Translations under genes and position numbers: made by a program | Assembly: GCA_963170055.1 (NCBI GenBank) | Contig: CAUJGJ010000185.1 | Coordinates: forward strand, 2,346,775-2,359,274 | DNA: 12,500 nt | Source of the DNA: Halisarca cf. caerulea | Taxonomy: Eukaryota > Porifera > Demospongiae > Chondrillida > Halisarcidae | Direction of reading: 5' to 3' | Shown here: in pieces, positions 8,241 to 12,500 of the stretch | How positions within the stretch are numbered: position 1 is the first letter of the stretch | Layout: each line of letters starts with the position of its first letter | The notes under the pieces: model-generated | The model's input: the letters and a program-made list of their open reading frames with translations, nothing else | Database searches by the model: none | What the model was told of the DNA's origin: nothing

Positions 8241-9026
8241 ATTGGGGGTTTCATCAGGAAAATCACTACCTTTCCTGACTTGGAGGTAGTTTTTGGAATG
8301 GAGGAGCTACTACAGGACATGGGAAGAGAGCTGCAGCTGCACGAGCCTGGGCAGATCATGTCCTACAACACCACTTTCCAGCTAGGGGATTTTTATTTAT
8401 CATTTGTCCTATATAGGGCAATGATATTCCAGGAGGAGCCTTGCATTCCAGCATTGTTCTTCATTCATGAGAGGAAGTTTGCAGAGACACATGTACTGCA
8501 CTTTCTTCAAGGAGCTGAAGAAAGTGGTGCCTTCCAAGTGTACTGTAGCCATAGTTACAGATAGGGAGAGAGCCATCACCACAGCCATATCAACTGAGGT
8601 ACCCACCGTTCCGCAACTGTTTTGCTGGAACCACATCCTTCAGGATGTCCGGAGGTGGCTGACAGCACATGGTGCTCCTAGGACTGACATTTCTGCCATG
8701 ATTGGTAACCTGCGGATCCTGTTCAACCAGCCCAACCTGATGGAGTATGAGAGGACTCTGGGTGAATTGAGCAGCTCCTGGGATGTGCTATTCCAGGAGT
8801 ACTATTTCAAATTTATTCACCCAGACGTCAACAAGGGAGTAGGCAGGTGGAGGCTTGAGGGTGCTGGGGTGCATACACGCAGCGGTGTCACTACCAATCT
8901 GTCAGAATCCCTCAATGGTTATCAAGAGTCTGAAGAATTGGAAGGAGGTACCAGCTGATGTGATGATAACGGCACTGTACCAACTGCAACAGTTCCACAT
9001 CAATGAGATACAACGAGGACTTGCAG
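8241..9026 (+). pseudogene. MULE-type DDE transposase domain, two frameshifts, first catalytic Asp replaced
   Basis: MULE transposases cut and paste Mutator-like DNA transposons using a D-D-E triad. Order of motifs: FIRKITTFPDLEVVFG, then MSYNTTFQLGDFYLS (the block that normally carries the first catalytic Asp), IPALFFIHERKF, IVTDRERAI (second Asp, 8560-8562), LFCWNHILQDVRRWL, IHPDVNKGVGRW, and TTNLSESLN (catalytic Glu, 8905-8907). After this comes KNWKEVPADVMITALYQLQQ. The first Asp codon position reads AAC (Asn, 8367-8369). Frame changes are needed at about 8501-8508 (CTTTCTTC, looks like an extra T) and about 8916-8918. The exon ends at a GTTAGT donor at 9027. The left boundary is approximate: the frame is open back to about 8097 but similarity fades before 8241. 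Confidence 0.82.
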
Positions 9027-9129
9027 GTTAGTATGCTTTGGGTGTCTTATAAGTATGTAAATGCAATGATAATAAGGAACTCAACAAACATCATTAGATA
9101 AAGCTCTTTTACTATTTCTACATTTATAG

Positions 9130-9249
9130 GTGAGTATCACCTAAAGCCCAAGTACCTGCATCTCAGACAGGATGTACAAGAGCTGGAACTAGTGCAATCT
9201 CTGAGCTTCACAGAGCTGCTGCAGGAACTGCGGCAAAGTAACACAAAAG
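9130..9249 (+). CDS. Transposase exon 2
   Basis: A 120-nt exon bounded by AG (9128-9129) and GTGAGA (9250). Joined in phase 1 to exon 1 it continues RGLAG into EYHLKPKY, then a Leu/Gln/Glu-rich helical stretch (QELELVQSLSFTELLQELRQ). The GL..YHL pattern matches the end of the MULE domain in this family. The 103-bp intron before it is typical of compact animal genes. The phase matches both the repeated exons and, if those are all skipped, the SWIM exon. Confidence 0.72.
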
Positions 9250-9333
9250 GTGAGAACACTCAAACAAAACTGGAAAAATTCCCCTTCAGATTACTAATTA
9301 AGTCTTGATTTCAACCCACTCAACCTCAATCAG

Positions 9334-9396
9334 GTACAGTGTCGTCCCTGGCTCCCTCCTCTCCTCTTCCTGATTCAGGCCATCACACTTCCCTCG
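9334..9396 (+). CDS. Repeated linker exon, copy 1 (63 nt)
   Basis: Bounded by CAATCAG and GTAAAT. In phase 1 it adds 21 residues, Ser/Pro-rich (SSLAPSSPLPDSGHHTSL). As its length is a multiple of three with equal phases, it can be included or skipped without frame change. The donor is slightly weaker than in later copies (GTAAAT). Use as an exon is inferred from splice sites and phase only. Confidence 0.5.
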
Positions 9397-9412
9397 GTAA
9401 ATACTTGTAACT

Positions 9413-9477
<65 letters not shown>

Positions 9478-9504
9478 TCAACGCATGTACTCAACCTCAA
9501 TCAG

Positions 9505-9567
9505 GTACAGTGTCGTCCCTGGCTCCCTCCTCTCCTCTTCCTGATTCAGTTCATCACACTTCCCTCG
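9505..9567 (+). CDS. Repeated linker exon, copy 2 (63 nt)
   Basis: Same unit with AG acceptor and GTAAGT donor. A two-base change (GGCC to GTTC) turns the Gly of PDSGHH into Val. Phase 1 to phase 1. The downstream CA tract is interrupted by ATG and AAA. Confidence 0.5.
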
Positions 9568-9619
9568 GTAAGTACTTAAACACACACACAAACACACACA
9601 CACACACACACACACACAT

Positions 9620-9656
<37 letters not shown>

Positions 9657-9695
9657 TATATACACAATTCAACCCTGGCACTCAATCCCAATCAG

Positions 9696-9758
9696 GTACA
9701 GTGTCGTCCCTGGCTCTCTCCTCTCCTCTTCCTGATTCAGGCCATCACACTTCCCTCG
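9696..9758 (+). CDS. Repeated linker exon, copy 3 (63 nt)
   Basis: Same unit with AG acceptor and GTAAGT donor. One base change (CCC to CTC) gives Leu for Pro in the LAPSS part. Phase 1 to phase 1. Confidence 0.5.
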
Positions 9759-9778
9759 GTAAGTACGTACTTGTAACT

Positions 9779-9863
<85 letters not shown>

Positions 9864-9892
9864 ATTCAACCCATGCACTCAATCCCAATCAG

Positions 9893-9955
9893 GTACAGTG
9901 TCGTCCCTGGCTCCCTCCTCTCCTCTTCCTGATTCAGGCCATCACACTTCCCTCG
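9893..9955 (+). CDS. Repeated linker exon, copy 4 (63 nt)
   Basis: Same unit with AG acceptor and GTAAGT donor, phase 1 to phase 1. Its core appears identical to copy 1. Confidence 0.5.
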
Positions 9956-9974
9956 GTAAGTACGTACTTGTAAC

Positions 9975-10045
<71 letters not shown>

Positions 10046-10072
10046 TCAACCCATGCACTCAATCCCAATCAG

Positions 10073-10139
10073 GTACAGTGTCGTCCCTGGCTCCCTCCTC
10101 TCCTCTTCCTGATTCAGGCCAACACACTTCCCTTGCATG
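10073..10139 (+). CDS. Repeated linker exon, copy 5 (67 nt, frame-breaking)
   Basis: Same acceptor, but the 3' end reads CCCTTGCATG before GTAAGT in place of CCCTCG, four bases longer. Splicing here ends in phase 2. Joined to the next exon (10277), the reading frame meets a TGA after about 20 codons (CTATGA at 10329-10334). Skipping this copy keeps the frame open. It is either a decayed copy or a frame-breaking (poison) exon. Confidence 0.45.
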
Positions 10140-10155
10140 GTAAGTACTTGTAACT

Positions 10156-10238
<83 letters not shown>

Positions 10239-10276
10239 TGTACGTATGTGATTATGGTATAGTCTACTATAATCAG

Positions 10277-10494
10277 TCACCAGCTCGAGTATGATGTTAA
10301 ATACCATCAAAAAGCATACCAGTGTGTCCTATGACAACCGCGAGAAGGTGTTCAATGTGAGGGGTATATCTGGAAAGGTGAGGGTAGTAACATTAAATCC
10401 AGCGACAACATGCAGTTGTTCCAGTACTGGAGAGTGCTACCATATTGGAATAGTGAAGGAGGCCCTTAGCATGACAAGCAATTCCAAGAAAAAG
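10277..10494 (+). CDS. SWIM zinc-finger exon
   Basis: SWIM domains (CxCxnCxH) are short zinc-binding modules found in MULE transposases and plant FAR1-type proteins, thought to bind DNA or protein. The exon starts after AATCAG in phase 1 and encodes about 73 residues. The zinc ligands are in TTCSCSSTGECYH: Cys at 10411 and 10417, Cys at 10435, His at 10441. Upstream text (VFNVRGISGKVRVVTLNP) fits the beta-strand entry to a SWIM domain. Phase 0 at donor GTATTG (10495), which is weak. If not spliced there, the frame ends at a TGA at 10531 after 12 more residues, giving a short isoform. Confidence 0.8.
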
Positions 10495-10595
10495 GTATTG
10501 TATGCAGGCCGTGAATTTGAAGTCAAAATGTGATATACATACGTACATACGTACATACAATTAACATATCATATCACACACTCATATGTATACAG

Positions 10596-10704
10596 TCCTT
10601 AAGTCTGACAAAGTTGAGGAGGGATGCAAACCCAAAAAGAGAGAGGAAGTCTGGTAGGAAACGTCCTCGATGGGGGGACTTGGATCATACAGACAGACAG
10701 CATG
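10596..10704 (+). CDS. Basic Lys/Arg-rich exon after SWIM
   Basis: Acceptor TATACAG, donor GTGAGC (10705). Phase 0 to 1. It encodes SLSLTKLRRDANPKRERK followed by SGRKRPRWGDLD, a pattern I recall after the SWIM domain in related transposase-like proteins. The RKRPR stretch could act as a nuclear localisation signal (inference). An intron of 101 bp separates it from the SWIM exon. Confidence 0.68.
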
Positions 10705-10914
10705 GTGAGCAAAACATTTCACATACGTACGTATGTACTGTATGTATACGTGCTGCATTGTGCAAACCAATGTATGCTTGCATGCAAACGCATTCACATA
10801 ACAATAATATACCATAAGGCACGTCACAACAGCTCTTCAACTACACGTATTTGTGGATTCCATTCACGGAACTTGCAAGGAGTGTTAACAGTTGTCATTC
10901 TCATATACACACAG

Positions 10915-10998
10915 AGAATGCAAAGGAATGGAGCACTATATCTAACAAGGAGACACAAAAGGATGACCATCAAGACCCTGACAGTAACTCCAATGAAT
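10915..10998 (+). CDS. Small polar exon (28 codons)
   Basis: Bounded by CACACAG and GTACGT, 84 nt, phase 1 to 1. It encodes a polar, acidic stretch (ENAKEWSTISNKETQKDD, then QDPDSNSNE) with no recognisable domain. Its symmetric phase means it could be skipped. It is supported by splice sites, open frame and phase fit only. Confidence 0.5.
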
Positions 10999-11111
10999 GT
11001 ACGTATGTATGTAAATTCCACAAGTGGTTGAACTGTAAATGCTCAAATATGCAAGAAGTACGTATGTACCTATGCACGTACGTAAATATGTACGTATGTA
11101 TGTGTATACAG

Positions 11112-11183
11112 TGCCTCAAGTTAAACTTTCAAAGATTCAAAATGGCGTCAACTTCACACAAGCTACTAGTAACACTACCAAAG
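11112..11183 (+). CDS. Small exon (24 codons)
   Basis: Bounded by GTATACAG and GTAAGT, 72 nt, phase 1 to 1. It encodes PQVKLSKIQNGVNFTQ followed by a Thr/Ser/Asn-rich stretch. No domain recognised. The strong donor and matching phase support it. Confidence 0.52.
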
Positions 11184-11250
11184 GTAAGTAAGAATCAGTA
11201 GTATACAAGCAAAATAATTGAAGTCTAGGTTCATTTGCCAACTTCTGCAG

Positions 11251-11420
11251 ATAAGAGAAGGCAAGGTTGTGGCAAGTACATGGAATGTTGTACTGCACAG
11301 GACTGTGGTACCTGCAGATACTGCCGTGACAAACGGAAATTTGGAGGGAAAAACACCTTGCGTAAAAAATGCGAAAGAAGAGTGTGCAGGCAAGGAGATC
11401 CAGTTGTTCACACAGTCAAG
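11251..11420 (+). CDS. CXXC zinc-finger exon, with Cys-2 replaced by Tyr
   Basis: CXXC fingers (as in CFP1, MLL, DNMT1 and MBD1) bind unmethylated CpG DNA using eight Cys on two zinc ions. This exon, after TTCTGCAG in phase 1, encodes GCGKYMECC, then QDCGTCRYCRDKRKFGG, then RKKCERRVC. Spacing matches the family throughout: C1 (11268), C3, the DCGxCxxC block, KFGG, and the last two Cys. The second Cys position is Tyr (TAC, 11277-11279), one base from TGC, and an extra Cys follows C3. The usual Gln before the seventh Cys is Lys. The exon ends in phase 0 at a GTACAC donor. Recognition of the family is firm; DNA binding by this variant is not assured. Confidence 0.85.
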
Positions 11421-11549
11421 GTACACATGTTCATACCAATGTTGTAAGCCTGGTGCTGTACATGACTGTAAGAGCTATAGACATGCGTATGTATGTGTAC
11501 GTAATCTCTGTATACAATGTACATACGTACATACCTTCCACAACATCAG

Positions 11550-11601
11550 CAAATCCCAAGATCAAAAATCGAAGAAGATGTACTTCTGGATGGTTTTGAT
11601 G
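11550..11601 (+). CDS. Short exon downstream of CXXC
   Basis: Bounded by CAACATCAG and GTAATA, 52 nt, phase 0 to 1, encoding QIPRSKIEEDVLLDGFD. No domain recognised. The frame and phases fit both neighbours. Confidence 0.5.
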
Positions 11602-11693
11602 GTAATACAATCTACAAGTTCAATATTATGTATGTGCGTATTGTGTATATAATATTATTATTATAAAGCTACAATCAAAAACATCCTTTGCAG

Positions 11694-11845
11694 CAACCAG
11701 AGAGTCCTGGGGTAAAAAGTTTGCCAAAAATGAAGTTAATATGGCTGTTCTGGCCATATCCCAGGCAAATGCACTCACTGCTTATGCATGTGCTCAAGGA
11801 CATGATCTTCAAGATGTTTTGAGGGGTAATGACCTTTCTGGAGAG
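11694..11845 (+). CDS. Penultimate exon, Ala-rich helical segment
   Basis: A good polypyrimidine-type acceptor (ATCCTTTGCAG) and GTATGT donor bound 152 nt, phase 1 to 0. It encodes ATRESWGKKFAKNEVN, then MAVLAISQANALTAYACA, then QGHDLQDVLRGNDLSGE. The middle looks helical and weakly hydrophobic. No family recognised. Confidence 0.6.
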
Positions 11846-11926
11846 GTATGTACACTGTATAATTATGTATGTACATACATACATATACACACACACACAC
11901 ACATGCATCTATACGTATATATACTG

Positions 11927-11929
<3 letters not shown>

Positions 11930-11962
<33 letters not shown>
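11930..11962. repeat. (TA)n microsatellite
   Basis: About 33 bp of TA repeat inside the last intron, preceded by a short (CA)n tract near 11886-11902. Confidence 0.9.
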
Positions 11963-11968
<6 letters not shown>

Positions 11969-11999
11969 AGTATATGGAATATAAGACATTTTATTGATA

Positions 12000-12322
12000 T
12001 AGTCTTTTTCACTTGGTTTAACGGATGTTTCATTTCATTTGACGGACATTTCAATTTATTTAACAGAAGTTCCATAGCAATTAACGCGTTTGTCTAAAGA
12101 GACGTCCCTTGTCCAAGGACGAAGTAGGAAAGCATTTGAAAATTGAATTGCACTGAAGTTTGTTTTTAACCTTTAGATTATGCTTCAAATTTACTCCAAA
12201 CTTGTACAATAGCGCTTCCATTAATTGCAATGAAAAACGCGTTAATTGCAATGGAACTTCCGTTAAATAAATTGAAACGTCAAATGAAATGAAACATCTG
12301 TTAAACCAATTGAAAAAGACTG
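12000..12322. mobile_element. Tc1/mariner-like MITE in the last intron
   Basis: Terminal inverted repeats of about 95-100 bp, roughly 90% identical by eye. The left arm (12000 to about 12095) contains AGTCTTTTTCACTTGGTTTA, matched in reverse complement by the right arm (about 12228-12322, ending TGAAAAAGACTG). TA dinucleotides flank both ends (11998-11999 and 12323-12324), and the outer terminus reads CAGTC on the right and TAGTC on the left. This is typical of non-autonomous elements mobilised by Tc1/mariner transposases. There is no coding capacity. Confidence 0.78.
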
Positions 12323-12464
12323 TACCAATTAATGTTATCAATACTACAGGCACAAGCTAACACTAGGTAACTGTGAACGTACACATGTACGTAATATGTA
12401 CATGTGTACTTACATACGTACATATGTACATATGTACAACATCCCTATGTGTTCATATAAACAG

Positions 12465-12476
12465 ATTGGAAAGTGA
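12465..12476 (+). CDS. Possible terminal coding exon (IGK, stop)
   Basis: An AAACAG acceptor at 12459-12464 follows the 619-bp last intron. In the phase 0 expected from 11845 the frame reads ATT GGA AAG and then TGA. This would end the protein with the rest as 3' UTR. A different frame starting here reads LESDTSESSGD and stays open to the window edge, so another donor or a missing exon could continue the gene beyond 12500. Confidence 0.35.
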   Translation: MGK

Positions 12477-12500
12477 CACATCAGAGAGCTCAGGAGATGA

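Larger units (their letters stand above)
9313..10240 (+). repeat. Five-copy tandem array: exon-like 63-mer + intron flank + (CA)n
   Basis: The unit of about 170-200 bp repeats five times, with exon-like cores starting at 9334, 9505, 9696, 9893 and 10073. Each copy has a conserved pre-acceptor segment (CTCAATCCCAATCAG or close), a core beginning GTACAGTGTCGTCCCTGGCT, a donor (GTAAGT or GTAAAT), a GTACTTGTAACTAA-like tail in most copies, and a (CA)n tract of variable length, the last one ending near 10240. Copies differ by only a few bases, so the amplification is recent. The array lies exactly between two coding exons of matching phase. Confidence 0.95.
8241..12476 (+). other. Reconstructed multi-exon gene: MULE transposase - repeated linker exons - SWIM - CXXC
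   Basis: I joined the exons below by following GT-AG splice sites and reading phase. Phases: exon 1 (ends 9026) phase 1; exon 2 (9130-9249) 1 to 1; repeated 63-nt exons 1 to 1; SWIM exon (10277-10494) 1 to 0; 10596-10704, 0 to 1; 10915-10998, 1 to 1; 11112-11183, 1 to 1; 11251-11420, 1 to 0; 11550-11601, 0 to 1; 11694-11845, 1 to 0; 12465-12476, phase 0 to a stop. All junctions agree except for the fifth repeated exon, which is 67 nt. The long consistent chain argues for one transcription unit. The 5' end is unknown: promoter and start codon are not identified, and upstream exons may exist. Exon 1 carries two frameshifts, so the gene may be a pseudogene, a domesticated gene with errors in this assembly, or one that starts further downstream. 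Confidence 0.65.

Noticed and set aside
9334..10139. Regularly spaced direct repeats resembling a CRISPR array
   Set aside because: The repeated part is about 100 bp and holds splice sites in phase with flanking exons, the spacers are CA microsatellite, and the surrounding genes are animal-type with introns.
9478..10310. Open frames over the CA arrays on both strands
   Set aside because: They are products of CA/TG simple repeats. The only meaningful reading is the short exon-like cores, which are listed separately.

Overview
The window looks like animal nuclear DNA, most probably from a sponge or another early-branching metazoan. Reasons: short GT-AG introns, long (CA)n, (TA)n, (TAA)n and GTAC-type microsatellites, several MITE-like inverted-repeat elements, decayed non-LTR-type retroelements, and a MULE-type transposase of a kind I associate with cnidarian and sponge genomes. 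There is no operon structure, no ribosome-binding-site pattern, and no rRNA or tRNA gene that I could recognise. The species assignment is inference.

Layout. 1-920: AT-rich, no supportable gene. 920-4133 (minus strand): a decayed retroelement (copy A). In its own 5'->3' order it has a Cys-rich N-terminal ORF with a good start context, a frameshifted reverse transcriptase, a palindrome-rich insertion, and a C-terminal HxxxND/KxPDG/WDATCVDT domain, ending near a (TAA)n tract. 4150-4880 (minus strand): a second, truncated fragment (copy B) of the same family's C-terminal region, head-to-tail with A and also bounded by TAA-like tracts. 5063-5340: a possible tRNA-derived SINE. 5340-7800: mostly non-coding, with a C15/(CA)n microsatellite and a ~160 bp MITE-like element at 6893-7051. 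7801-8066: a near-perfect hairpin with 118-bp arms.

8241-12476 (plus strand): the main object of interest, a multi-exon gene reconstructed by following splice sites and phase. The first recognised exon is a MULE (DDE) transposase domain with two +1 frameshifts and Asn in place of the first catalytic Asp. A second exon continues that domain. Next comes a tandem array of five copies of a 63-nt exon-like unit, each with its own acceptor and donor and separated by (CA)n tracts. Then follow a SWIM zinc-finger exon, a basic K/R-rich exon, two short polar exons, a CXXC zinc-finger exon (CpG-binding type, one zinc-ligand Cys changed to Tyr), and two or three C-terminal exons. Nearly every junction agrees in phase, which is the best evidence that these pieces form one gene. 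The last intron carries a 323 bp Tc1/mariner-like MITE.

How it fits together (inference): a MULE transposase, or a host gene derived from one, joined to a SWIM and a CXXC reader domain through a linker whose length could vary by inclusion of repeated symmetric exons. The frameshifts and the lost Asp argue against an active transposase. The intact downstream exons leave open a decayed transposon, a domesticated DNA-binding protein, or sequencing errors in exon 1.
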